Source of the DNA: Megachile rotundata | Taxonomy: Eukaryota; Arthropoda; Insecta; Hymenoptera; Megachilidae | Direction of reading: 5' to 3' | DNA: 64,000 bases | NCBI RefSeq assembly: GCF_050947335.1 | Contig: NC_134989.1 | Location: forward strand, 10,719,501-10,783,500 | Part shown: positions 22,291 to 33,730 of the stretch, one piece after another | Layout: each line of letters begins with the position of its first letter | Position numbering within the stretch: the stretch's first letter is position 1 | Notes under the pieces: model-generated | Seen by the model: the letters and a program-made list of their open reading frames with translations, nothing else | Database searches by the model: none | Told to the model about the DNA's origin: nothing | Made by a program: the position numbers and the translations under genes

Positions 22291-22925
22291 CTCCTAGATC
22301 CCAATATTCCTAGTTCTCAATCTTCCTAGTTCCCAATGTCCCTAGTTTCCAATCTCCCTAATTCCAAATCTCCCTAGTTCCAAATCTCCCTAGTTCCAAA
22401 TCTCCCTTGTTCCAAATCTCCCTAGTTCCCAATCTCCTTAGCTCCCAATCTCCCTAGTTCCCAATCACCCTAGTCCCCAATCTCCCTAGTTCCAAATCTC
22501 CCGAGTTCCAAATCTCCCTAGTTCCAAATCTCCCTAGTTCCAAATCTCCCTAGTTCCCAATCTCCTTAGCTCCCAATCTCCCTAGTTCCCAATCACCCTA
22601 GTCCCCAATCTCCCTAATTCCAAATCTCCCTAGTTCCAAATCTCCCTAGTTCCCAATCTCCTTAGCTCCCAATTTCCCTAGTTCCCAATCTCCCTAGATC
22701 CCAACCTCCCTAATTACCAATCTCCCTAGTTCCCAATCTCTCTAATTCACAATTTCCCTAAACTCCAATCTTTCTAAATCGCAATCTCCCTAGTTCCCAA
22801 TATACCTACATCCAAATATCCCTAAACCCCTAGATCGTAATATCTCTAATTCCCTGCAACCTCCCTCTAAATCCCTACATCCCCAAGTTTCATATCCCCA
22901 GATCCACAGCTCCCTAGATCACCAG
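22290..22925. repeat. 16-bp minisatellite, unit AATCTCCCTAGTTCCC
   Basis: About thirty units at 22310-22800. The variant CTCCTTAGCTCCC marks higher-order blocks at 22434, 22562 and 22659, spaced 128 and 97 bp (about 8 and 6 units). The plus strand is almost free of G except the single G per unit. Confidence 0.9.
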
Positions 22926-23650
22926 AAATCTATATCCCTATTAAAAGTAAACCAAAAAATAAATAAATTGTACAAATACATAATTTTGTAAATGATCCAA
23001 AGCCAAATAAAAAATGAACCAAGCACAATATTTTTATTTTAAGCACAGTTCCTACTTTTTTCTCCGCAAAACTTATTTACGAGGTACGTGTCGTCCCTTC
23101 GTTTCGACATAGTTTTGGCCTACTTCGTATTGTCCGACTGCTCGATTCTGTAAGTCTGCCAAATCATTTATCGCGGTTGAATACGCAAGGTTTTTTTTCC
23201 CCGAAGTTGCATCGAATAAAATGAAACAAATTGGCTCGTCTATTTAAAGAGAAAGTTTTCGAGGAACAGGTGTAACGTTTGTAACTTAAAGTCTTCTTTT
23301 TAACAGGCCGTGTTTATGAGTCGATCCAACGCGAATTTGGTCAAAAGCTTTTGTTCCCGTTAACACCGCGCGCGAATATATGCAGCGCGAAATTAAATCA
23401 ACAGCGATAATCGTGATCGTAGGAAAATGATACACCGCGCCGAATTTCAATGGGGGTACACTCCATAAATCCAATTAAACGTTCCGATTTATTTCGGGTA
23501 ATTAATTTTCGGTATATTATTTCCTTAGTTATTATAATGCAATTCGTTTCGTGAATTCCCATTAGTGGCTGAGCGCGGTGGGACACGCTGGAAATTTTGA
23601 GAAAATGTGAGGTACATTGTTTAAATTTAAAGAATTAATTCTTGGAATTT
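22926..23650. other. Spacer with GC-moderate island 23080-23600
   Basis: No coding exon is supported on either strand. Confidence 0.4.
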
Positions 23651-24445
23651 GCAAATGATCGAGATTTGAGATTTGAGGATCTAGGGATTTAGGGTTTTAG
23701 AAATTTTAGAGTTAGAAAATTAACGTTTAGGAAATTTGGAAATTTCAGTATTTTAGAACTTGGAAATTTGGGGAATCTGGGGAATTTCGATATTTGAGGA
23801 ATGAGGAACTGGGGGAATTTAGGGAATTTTAGAATTTGAGATCTTGGGAATTTGGGGAATTTAGGGAATTTTAGAATTTGAGATCTTGGGTATTCGGGGA
23901 ATCTAGGGAATATCGGTACTCAAGAATTTAGGAATTTGGGGAATTTAGGGAATTTTAGAATTTGAGATCTTGGAAATTTGGGAAATCTAGGGAATATCGG
24001 TACTCAAGAATTTAGGAATTTGGGGAATTTAGGGAATTTTAGAATTTGAGATCTTGGAAATTTGGGGAATTTTAGTATTTGGGAGCTTGGGAATTTGGAG
24101 AATTTAGGAATTTGGGAATTCTAGGAAATTTTAGTATTTGAGAACTTGGAAATTTGGGGAAATTAGGAATTTGAGGAATCTACGGAATTTTAGTATTTGA
24201 GTATTTGTTGAATTTTGAAATATGAGTATTTGAAAACTTAAGAGTTTGCGGAATATAGGGAATTTTGGTGTCCGAGAATTTAGGAGTTTGGTGAATCTAA
24301 GGAATTTTAATATTTAAGAACTCGAGAATTTGGGACATTTGGATGATTTAAAAATTTAACTACTTGCGAATTTGTAAACTTGGGGAATTTGTAAAGTTTG
24401 CAGAATTTGAAAATTTTTGAAAATTGTGGAATTTATGAATCTAGA
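23650..24445. repeat. G-skewed minisatellite, core GGAATTTGGGGAATTTAG
   Basis: The landmark GAGATCTTGG recurs at about 23838, 23879, 23964 and 24047 (41, 85, 83 bp apart), showing a ~84-bp composite block that decays to shorter units on both sides. The opposite strand gives the AAATTCC core seen at 1.5-2.7 kb. Confidence 0.85.
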
Positions 24446-24589
24446 AATTCAGTAATTCATCGATACCATGCATCTCTCAATTGATCTCTCCATAAGAGAT
24501 CTTCAAAAATTCACCAAATATAAAACATACAATTTATCTTACTTTCGAAAATTTAATTCCACACATGTCCCCTCAAACTCAGAGTTAAA

Positions 24590-25095
24590 CCCTTGGAGAT
24601 TCCTTTTACCCTAATCCTTATTTGTAGTCAAGTTTAACGTGGCGTCATAATATTGGTCGCTAAATAAATTCCGTGACGGTGATGATCCGTTGAAGGGTCT
24701 CGTGCAGGCGTATGTCGGGCAAAAGCTTACGAGACATCTTGCGCCTGTATCCCGTACAGGTGCTCGCAACAGGCGGCTCTCACTCGGCGAAGGTGTGCTC
24801 GAATTGTGGCCGGCAGCTCGTGGCACACCTTCGGGAGCAAAGAGGACTTCGCAGGCACGTGGACAAGCGCGCCTGTCGGCGTACAGACGCGAGAACACGA
24901 CGGTGGCAGACCATAAGAGACGGCAGGTGGGAATGCCGCGTGAAACCCGCCAATTGCCTTCGTTTTATCAGCACGTGTGTCTTTAACCGGGTAAAATAAT
25001 AAGCAGGGGGGTGGGGGACGGATCATCCGTTTCCGCGTATACCGTTCGAAACCGAGTGACGGATATCCGCATATCGAATTACCGAATTCGTTACC
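24590..25095. other. GC-rich island with several overlapping open frames
   Basis: A compact GC-rich island between AT-rich flanks. Frames are open on both strands for 60-99 codons. The plus frame holding a CxxC..H..C pattern is described separately. Confidence 0.45.
24712..24999 (+). other. Candidate exon with a C2HC-like finger pattern
   Basis: This frame runs from an ATG with a weak context (C at -3). A possible splice acceptor, CCTGTATCCCGTACAG, ends at 24759 and would keep the same frame. The peptide includes KVCSNCGRQL and then GLRRHVDKRAC, i.e. C-x2-C-x16-H-x5-C with Leu three before the His. C2H2/C2HC fingers such as those in the alternative 3' exons of the BTB factor lola use C-x2-C-x12-H-x4-C, so the loop here is four residues too long and no second finger follows. 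It ends at TAA. The pattern could be chance in GC-rich DNA. Confidence 0.15.
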
Positions 25096-25264
25096 CTCCT
25101 AATGTCCTTCTTCTCTTTTACATTATTTTACAATTTATTTACCTTATTTCATATCTTGTTTTATTGTTCTACAAATTCGAGAAACGAGTCTCTTATACCT
25201 CATGTTATCATTAGTTAATTAATTGGCTAGTTAGATTAAGAATGCAATCATATGTGAAGGTAGT

Positions 25265-25705
25265 AAAGTACCTCTATGGGGTTGCAATTGTTACATCACA
25301 TAATAATAGTAATGTTGATTATGGTAATAATAATGCATAATATTATTTTGTACATATGCATATGTCTACATATGTGTATCATATGTATATTTTGTACGAT
25401 ATTAATTTTATAAATATATTTCCCTTTTACTATCACATAATAATAGCAATGGTGATTGTAATAATGCATAATATTATTTTATACATATATAACTTCATGG
25501 TACATATGCATATGTGTACATATGTGTATCATATATTTTGTACGATATTAATTTTATAAATATACTTTCTTTTTACTATCACATAATAAAGTAATATTGA
25601 TTATAATAATACATAATATTATTTTGTAAATATGTGACTTCATGGTACATACATATATGTATACATATGTGTATCATATATTTTTCACGATATTAAAAGA
25701 GCATC
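25265..25705. repeat. 145-bp tandem repeat, three copies
   Basis: ACGATATTAATTTTATAAAT and its partner recur at about 25396, 25541 and 25686, each preceded by CATATG-rich palindromic sequence and CATAATATTATTTT. Copies are diverged 10-15% by eye. Confidence 0.9.
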
Positions 25706-26640
25706 CTAATAAATTATTTTTTTAATACACTACATTGAATACAAAATATACGTAAGAATTAAGAGTACTTTTTGCCAATTGTTTGTTATTTATCATGTAT
25801 CAATCCGTGAATGGGTAACGGAAAATCATCTTATCCAATCGTCTGATTCCGATAAAATGTTCCCGGATGTATAACGGCGTTAAGTAGTATTGGTGGTTAC
25901 ATGGGAAGGCACTATGTGGCAGGATTTATTTTCGAGTAGAATCTATTGTTGGGGAAGATTGGTTAGGTTGAGTGGCTGGTTATTTGATTTTCTTGTGTCG
26001 TGATACGACAGAAAGAATTGATCAAGTATTACGGAAAAAAATTGCGATAAATTTATTACTTGATGTCTGAGCACTTTCTGGGATAAACCAGAAAATAATA
26101 ACATTTTTATAAATTATCGTACTTTCCATTTTTTGTATACAAATTTTGATATTATTAATTTTATTTTACGTTTTAATCCATAATTTAAAGTACATGGTAT
26201 ACAGTTCATAATTCAAAGCTTGAAGAATAAGAAACAAATAATTTTTATTAGGAAAATGTATTTTTAATGATATATAGATGTAATGTATATTTATGTTGTA
26301 CATGAAAAATACGTGTCTATAATATACATAGAGATACTATATTTAAAACACTGTATTTTAACAAATATATGTATGCTACACTAAATAAAATACATATACA
26401 TATGCGTAGTGTATATCATACATATGTAGTGTACGTCACACATGTGTAATATATATCACATATGTGTATAATGTGTATGTTACTGTATTACAATATTAAC
26501 ATAAATTTGCAGTATTTTAAAAAGATTCAACAAGAACATACAGTAATTTCAATATTAAAAAACAACAAATATTTTCCATAATTTTATTAATTACAAACTT
26601 AATTACAAATTTCATTAATTACAAAATGCGCCATTCAAAC
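25706..26640. other. AT-rich spacer with CATATG-rich patch
   Basis: A small GC-moderate patch at 25800-25990, then AT-rich sequence. At 26385-26480 degenerate ACATATGTGTA units occur. No gene. Confidence 0.45.
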
Positions 26641-27056
26641 TTAACGACACATAAGATTTTTAGACGTATTCGCCTCTCGAAGTAGTTAATTCCCGCACAG
26701 TTGGCGAATAGAAATCGGGAATTTTGTTTCCTCCATTAAAAAAATATCGAATAACGAGTTAATCGATTTCATTCGTTATTCGATACAACTTCATCCTCAC
26801 ACCGCTCCAGGAAGCTCTCACCCAGCCAGGGTCCGCGTAGCGCGCATTCCCGAAAACATCTCGCATCATTTCGAATTAACCGATATATCGATATCGCACT
26901 CCCTCTCGATACACTACGGGACAGCCTTCCGTTCGGACATGCGCGGATCCGTCGGATCCACGAAAAATTGCAATTGGAAATCCCCACGCCATCGGCGACG
27001 CGTCGAAAAAACGACGCGTACGAGCACCCTCTTGCTCTCCTCGTATACACATAACG
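26641..27056. other. GC-moderate island
   Basis: Unique CpG-rich sequence. The minus frame of 93 codons (26769-27050) has no domain. It ends at the target site of the next element. Confidence 0.4.
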
Positions 27057-27062
27057 TACATA

Positions 27063-27618
27063 CAGGGTGAATCATTTAAAATGGCCTCTCACATACCTCT
27101 ATACTTCAATATATTTTTCGTACATATCTAGAATAAATGAAGCAGTTACAAGAGGGGTGTAATCTTATATTAATTACTATTTTATAGGTGGAGACATATA
27201 GGACAACCAGGGTAACTTTATTTTTTTCAATACTAGCTTCTCTGCTAGCCATATTTTCCTGCAAAACATTGACCTATTTGTATCAAAAAATCATTGGATG
27301 TATTAGTCTTTACTTATCAATTTAGGAATAATGAAGGCGGAGTTTAACGATCAGAAATTTTCAAAATAAGCAAATTCATCCCTTGCATGTTAAAATCCAT
27401 ATATACCTTAAACTAATATATTCTTGACAATCATGGATTAATTTTTTGACGCAGATCGACAAGCTACATAGATTCGTGTATTAAAAGAAATTAACCTTCA
27501 TATGTTCTCTACACCCCCACTTACAAGAGACTATCACCTTTATCTTGAAACAATTTTATCTTGAAATATTTTTTAATAACTTGAAAGATATTCAAATCGT
27601 AATAAATGGAGCACCCTG
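27063..27618. mobile_element. Short non-autonomous TIR element (556 bp)
   Basis: Begins CAGGGTGAATCATTTA and ends in the inverse of CAGGGTGCTCCATTTA, so the terminal repeats match at 13 of 16 positions. TACATA flanks both sides (27057-27062 and 27619-27624), compatible with a 6-bp duplication or a TA duplication within it. No transposase frame. It shares CAGGGTG with the 15408 element but no more. Confidence 0.6.
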
Positions 27619-27624
27619 TACATA

Positions 27625-28290
27625 ACGTATATAGTTTTTCGGTGCCGTCCGGTAGCCTCTCTCACCCCGACGAGCAACGCCAGCAACCCTGAGGCCGAGC
27701 ATTGCGGAACGGAGGCAAAAGCGCAGTGGCGGTGAAGAGAGAGACAAGGTGGTGGCGGGGTTCGGTTCCTAGATGGGAAGTGGAGGAGTAAAAGGGTAGA
27801 GGAGATGGTTGGAGTGCCGGTCTGGGAATGGAGGTTGACGAAGGAGGGGGAGGGGGATGTGGAGAGCAGGAGAGATCGAAGCGCGTGGGTGGCAGAAGCA
27901 TAGGGTTGGTTAGAGAGGGTGGATATATATCGCAATCGGGGGCACTATGTCGCGCCAGTGGCGTCGACGTGAACTCCCTCTTCTTCCCTCTTCGTCTGTC
28001 TGTCTCGTTTCCCTTTCTCTCTACCCCTTTCCCTATCACGCTCCTGCTCTCGCATCCTCCCGTGCGAATCTCACCCTCTCGCTCCCTGCTCGTCTATGTA
28101 CGCGGACTCGTCCTTCTCCACCCGCGCTTCGTCCTGCTCGATTCTAACGCGAGCTGAGAGAAGATGCTGTGTGGATCTTGGTCGGTAATGCACGGGTAGT
28201 CGTGCTGGATATATGCTACGTACACTCCGGGGCAACGAGCCTCCTTTTGGATCAGGACATTCGGTGATTTGTATATTTGTCAATGCGAAT
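27625..28290. other. GC-rich island, purine tract then pyrimidine tract
   Basis: The plus strand is purine-rich at 27680-27910 and pyrimidine-rich at 27965-28150, the same strand switch as 6.9-8.3 kb. Frames on both strands are compositional (Ser/Pro/Leu or Gly/Glu). Confidence 0.4.
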
Positions 28291-28795
28291 TTTTAAATGC
28301 TTTGAGCACTTATAAATCTTTAAATTTATAAACTTAAAGATTTTCAATTTCACAAATGTTCCAAATTTATAACATCTAAATTTATGAATTTCTTCTACTC
28401 CAAATTGCTAAGTTCCTCAACAGACTTTTAAATTCCTATATTTCCATATATATAGATCTACAAACTTTTTCCCAAGTATCTGCATCCCCACTTTAAGTCC
28501 CCAAATCCTTAGAATCCACAAATTCATAAAACCCTTAAACTTTTAAGTTCCACAAACTTCTACACCCCTAAACTCTTAAATCACCAAATTCCAAAGTCTT
28601 CAAACTCAAAACCTCCACATTCCTATGCCCCCAAAATACCTCCTATGTTTCAAAATTCCACTAGTTCTGTCCTCAAGCTTCCAAACCCTCGTCCCATATC
28701 TACTCTCATATCACCTCAACTTCCATTCCTACATCCTCAAATTCTTAACCCACGCTCAGATCTCTAAGTCCCTAAAAATTAGTGGATCCCTCGAT
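28291..28795. repeat. Degenerate C-skewed AAATTC/CCCCAAAT sequence
   Basis: Weakly periodic words such as CTTAAACTTTTAAG and CCCCAAATCC, almost free of G. A decayed relative of the AAATTTCC arrays. Confidence 0.5.
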
Positions 28796-29340
28796 CTTCT
28801 TCCTAGGTATATTTGCTGTTGACTGTACGCTGCAAAGGGCCCTCTTACACGAGCGTCTTGGTAACGTCAACGGGAAGTCCGTCTCCGTTGCACTGGGTAC
28901 CCTGGAACTCGACCTTTTCATTAGTCTATCCTCCACCCTTTCCTCGTCTCCGCTTCCTGAAGCTTCGCGCGAGCTGCAGCCGAGTAACAGGCGAGGATGG
29001 TGGTGGTATACATAGTCGATGCACAGGCGTTCCGTAGTTCGCCTGTCTCCCTTTCTTTCCCTTCTCGTCAGTCTGTAAACCTCGCACTCTCCGTTTATTC
29101 GTCTCCTTTGCTCCTTTTTGTTCGTCTCACTTATACACGCGAGGGATTTCTATGTGGCTATACACGCAGGAGACACATCGCAAAGTTCCTGGTAGTAGCA
29201 TCCTATGATCGTAGTCGTGAGAACTCTACTAGGCGACGATAATATACTGCTCGCTCGATAAATACCCGGGTTGCAAGTTTTGTTTGTAGGACCTTATAGG
29301 GAACGGCTATTTATCGAGCGGCCATTAACACGTTATATTC
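28796..29340. other. GC-rich island
   Basis: Pyrimidine-rich in parts (29035-29130). No domain in any frame. Includes a GTGGTGGTATACATAGT block similar to sequence near 30460. Confidence 0.35.
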
Positions 29341-29645
29341 AATAATCTTCTTTGTTGTAGAAAGTTATATCTTTAATGAATATTTTTGTGTAATTTGTTT
29401 TATGTCAATACAAATGTGTGCATGCAAATGCAAATACATTTGATAAATGTATCTATGCAAATGAAAAGGTGATAAATCTGTGTATGTAAATGTTCAACGT
29501 ATGTAGATGTGAATGCATTTATCAAATGTATGTCAGTAAGTACATTTAATAAATGTATAAATACATTTATCAAACATATGCATATAAATGTAAATGTATT
29601 TGTCAAGTTTATAATATGCAAATGTAGATATATTTAACAAATGTA
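29341..29645. repeat. Degenerate AAATGTATTTATCAAATGTA repeat
   Basis: Words AAATGTA and TTTATCAAA recur ten or so times from 29400 to 29645 with variable spacing. No gene. Confidence 0.65.
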
Positions 29646-30930
29646 TTTTACACGACTCATAGCGTCGAATTCGTTCTGGTTAAATATACACCGTATACAT
29701 AATCCATGTTTATTGACTAGTCAACGAGTCAACAGAGTATTGCGTGTTAGTTATGTATACGGTATTCATCGAACGGGTATTTATCAAGCGGTTATTTATC
29801 GAACGAGGTATGTATACGCGAACTGTATACGTGTTCCGATAACAGCGGCGGTGTGTATAGAAATCGTGCAAAAGTTTCGTGGTAGTCGGTTGGCATCGTG
29901 AAATTCTTCCGTCCTGCTCTTTTCATCGACGACGAAGTAGCTTATCCTCTTTACAGTTGGCGTCTCTGTTGCTCCGGTGGTCTTTTTCTCGCTAACCCTC
30001 TCAGAACCCGCCGGTAGAAAGACGCGTTTCTGTAGGTGGTCTCTCATGGACATCGGTGGTAGTTTATGTCGACTGGTCCTGGTGGTGGGTATATGATGTC
30101 AAATTGTGGTAGTGTATATTCGATCTCGGCCGAAGCGAGAGTTTGCGTGGAAGTGTGCGCTATGTAGGATGGCAGGCTCCCTCCTGCGGGAGCGTCTTGT
30201 TGGCCGCCTGGCTAGTAGCATCGTGAAAATCTTCCCTTTCCCTATTTCAACCCTCCCGAACCTTATCGCGTTCGTTCATCTCTGCTCCGCTTTCTTTCCA
30301 CCTCTCTCGAACTTCACGTGCCAGAGGAGAAGCCCGGCGTGGGTGATGTCACGTGGGTGGGGGTGGTTTATGTTGGTCCTGTCGTCGGTGTGGGTGAACT
30401 CCACTCGGCTGGTGTACGTGACACGGAATCCCGGCAACGTGTACAGCCACGTTGGATGATGGTGGTGCGGACGGTATAGTAGTAGGCATCCTGCAAAGGC
30501 GTCTTGTTGGCCGCCTGGCTGATCAATACCCATCCAACCAGCGACCCTCTGCCCGCACCCTATGCCCACGGGGCCGTGGACCGTGCCTACACCTCTAACC
30601 ACCCCTCGACTCGCCACCACCACCACCAACGATCCCACCACCGACTTACGAGTACCACCCCCACACGACTCACGGCACTACCACCACCCGCTGCGACCAC
30701 CACCAACCCTGTGGCACCCTTGCTCCTACTCTATGCCCCTACCGACACGCGTTGACCCCTACGCAATTTACATCGCGGCCTCCATAAAGTTAATTGAAAT
30801 TTCCGCCCGCCGCAGCCTCATGGTCCACGCCACTGCTGGAAAGAGAACCTCTGCACGTCGCGTGTCTTACGATCCCGTATTGTTGCCCTCGATTTTTGGG
30901 GGAGAATGTTTGGCTATTGAGTGATAAAGG
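29646..30930. other. GC-rich island with an internal duplication and an ACC-rich tract
   Basis: A 22-bp word starting GCGTCTTGTTGGCC occurs at 30192-30213 and again at 30499-30520, within wider weak similarity, suggesting an old ~307-bp duplication. From 30600 to 30705 the plus strand is rich in CCACCA. Frames at 30106-30459 and 30504-30924 lack domains. Confidence 0.4.
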
Positions 30931-31745
30931 TCTTGCGACTATTTCGTCCATGTGATTTACAGGAGTTAATTTTTGGAAAATTTAATAGATGGACACTTTG
31001 AGGGCTAGTTAAATATTTGTGAAGACCTCTGTTGACTCATTCTGTATTTTACGAGCTTTGGGGTGTTGATACATAATTAAGCGATAGTGCTCTTCTGAAG
31101 ATTTAAGGCTTGAAAATTTTTAATTTTTGAAGTATTCGAAATTGCAATATTTTGCATGTAAAATTAAGGCAGATATTTCACGCAAGTCATCTGAAAATAG
31201 AGACTTCGTTGTTGCACCTCGACAACGATTAATCTTGTCATATCCACCCTCATGGCGTCACCCATAGTACCACCATGTTAGAGGGTCAAGTAGACTTTCG
31301 ATCGGGTCCATAAACGCAGTAACTTTTCTCCCACATGTTTGACCTATTTCCGCGTACACCTGCAACTTTCATGCCTTCTACAGTTCTTCCAAATTAATTA
31401 TCACATTGTTGTCTAATCGTTCAATTGAAATCATATTAGAATACATGATTCTGGAGGCAGGATCAAGATCCAGATTTAGGATCTATAAAGTAATATTTGA
31501 CGTATTTGTATTTGTCTGCCAAGTCCTACACAGATCTTTTCTGTCAAATAATCAATATTGGTATTTTGTTGATTAATTAAAAACGTAATAAAATCCATGA
31601 TTGAAGTCGATAGAGGTTCATGTCCCGAAACACAAAGTAACATTGCTCCCACATATTTGACCTATTTGCATCCGCAGCTGCAGTGTTCCACAGCTCCTTT
31701 CTCCCAGATAAATCAACATCAGTATTGATGTCTACTCGATCGATT
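30931..31745. other. AT-rich spacer
   Basis: Two diverged copies of a block holding CCCACATGTTTGACCTATTT and CCCACATATTTGACCTATTT lie at about 31331 and 31650, roughly 320 bp apart, each followed by related text with TCGATTGAAAT or TCGATTAAAAT. This is a probable ancient tandem duplication. No gene. Confidence 0.5.
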
Positions 31746-32800
31746 AAAATCGCATTAAGATCCAGAAGCCAGAATCTCCGTGTCGGTGACGTTGGAAAGC
31801 ACGGAACATAATCCGGACTCGTGTACCTGCGGCAATAAGACGTTGAACATCGTTCCGAAGCAAACGGAAGGTCCCGATTATGCATACCGGTGATGGTTCG
31901 CGTCGGGGCAGGGGTGCATGTGCGCCAAAAAGTGAAGCCAAGTTTTGTGGCAGGTGTCGGTATAACAGTGGCACGCGCACGCTCCTTCACACCGGTGCTC
32001 TTTCTCCTCCTTTCTCCGTTCCTCCACCGCAGTTGGCTCTCTATGACTCTCTGTTCGCTCTTTTTTTCCCTCCGTTATCCTCCCTCCCGTTGCGGCTGCC
32101 ACGGTCGTCCGTGCAGATTCTCCCTTCCTTCATCCCCCTCTCGCCGTGCCGTTCTTCGTTGTTCTCCTTTTCGTTCTCATTTTTTCTTTCAACCCGGTCT
32201 ACTCCCACCTACCGCCTCCCGCTCCTAACCCTTCCCCTCCCTTCCCCCTTGTTCTTTTGCTCGATCCCTCTCCACCCAGAGAGTTCTGGCCCGACCTGTC
32301 GACTTCTTCGGCGGCTGCATCAGTTCCGATCTCAGATGCTCGCCTCGTCCAGACAGGTGCCGGAGACTATTATGACCACCTTATATCCCGAGACACCACC
32401 GCCACCGCCGCCGACACCCGGGCACCATCTATGCCCGCCGTTTTCTACCGCCACCGATGCACCACACATGCCATATTGTCGCCCCGTCGCGTCGTTCGCT
32501 TTATTCGAGCGACGAGCATCTGAAACCGGCCCGAACAGGTGGCTCCGGTTAGACGAGGATCCTCCGGATGCGTATGCACGCGGATATGCGTGTACGCTCC
32601 TGAACACCGTCCAGACTGGTTTTCACCGTAGGCCACGCACCTGAGATTCCTGGTACCGCGGAGCTGTTCCGAGGATTATCCTTGTCGTAGGAAACTGGTC
32701 CAGCGTTTAACGCTGTGCCACAGACGATGCATACGGATTTGGGTCATCCGGTGCCTTCATTTTGCATATGGTCAGGGTACCGCCAGCTACTTCAATTTTC
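31746..32800. other. GC-rich island with a pyrimidine-rich core
   Basis: Holds the longest non-array plus frame (31880-32644, 254 codons). Its middle is a translated CT tract (Ser/Leu/Pro/Phe). The last 110 codons, including a run of six prolines, are more balanced, but the opposite strand is open too. No recognisable domain, so it is not called as a gene. Confidence 0.35.
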
Positions 32801-33345
32801 ATGTTAATGAATTGTTTAGCGGATAGTTTGAACTAGTTCGGGGACAGGTAATGCTGGCTGTTTTGTATCGTCATTGTTTCTGTTTTTGAACTGGGCTGGA
32901 ATAAGGGGAATTAGGGAGGTGGTGGTTGATTCATGACTTTTTCTGAATCAGGGTAATTGGAATAAATAAAATTAACTCTTTATCTTTGACTTTCTTAAGA
33001 TGGCTTTTTGTTATGTTCAATTTTTAGTTAGGATAAATAGAATTAAATACTGAATCTATGACTTCTTTAGAAAGTTGTATTGTGAGGACGAAAGGGAAAT
33101 CCTTTATACAAAGTTGTACATAATTTTAACCGAGCCTTTTCACCTGGGCAGTAAATACACTAGTTTCATATTCGTTTTAATGATTCTCATTTCGAGCTGA
33201 AATACTGCTTTAAAGTCGATGGTTAAAAACTGTAATTATTTTTATACCATCCAGGTACAAATGAATTACACTGTTTCAGATTTCACTAAAAGAAAAGAAC
33301 GGTTCAGCTATTAACTGGTTGCTTCCTGCTTTTAAAACCAGAAAG
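32801..33345. other. AT-rich spacer
   Basis: Unique sequence. Nothing seen. Confidence 0.4.
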
Positions 33346-33730
33346 TTATAGAATGTAAAATTTTAGAAATTTAGAAGTTTGCAATTTTTGCAATTTTGAA
33401 GTCGTAAAATTTTGAGATTGAGACTTTGGAACTTTGACTAGAATTTTTGGATCTTTGAACGTTTTAATTTTGATACTTGAATTCTTTGAATAGTGGTACT
33501 GCAAAAGTTTTGAAGTTTGGTTGTTTGAAAGTTGGAAAGGTAAGTTGAGTTTGAGAGGCGTGAGGCTGAGAGTTTGTAAGTTTGAGAGTTTGCAACTTTC
33601 AGAGCTGGCAAGTATGAGAGTTTGCAAGTTCAAGAGTTTGTAAGTCTGAGAATTTATAAATTGGAGAGTTTGTAAGTTTATAGTAAGTTTGTAAATTTAG
33701 AAGTCTATCTTAGGACTCAACAAACTTTGA
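33346..33730. repeat. G-skewed GAGAGTTTGTAAGTTT repeats
   Basis: About ten units of a 14-16 bp core with GAGAGTTTG at 33560-33700, flanked by degenerate TTTTGAAG-type repeats. Confidence 0.7.

Noticed and set aside
31880..32644. 254-codon plus frame with a proline run
   Set aside because: Most of it is a translated CT tract, the opposite strand is also open, and no domain or splice context is seen. Transcript data would be needed to revive it.
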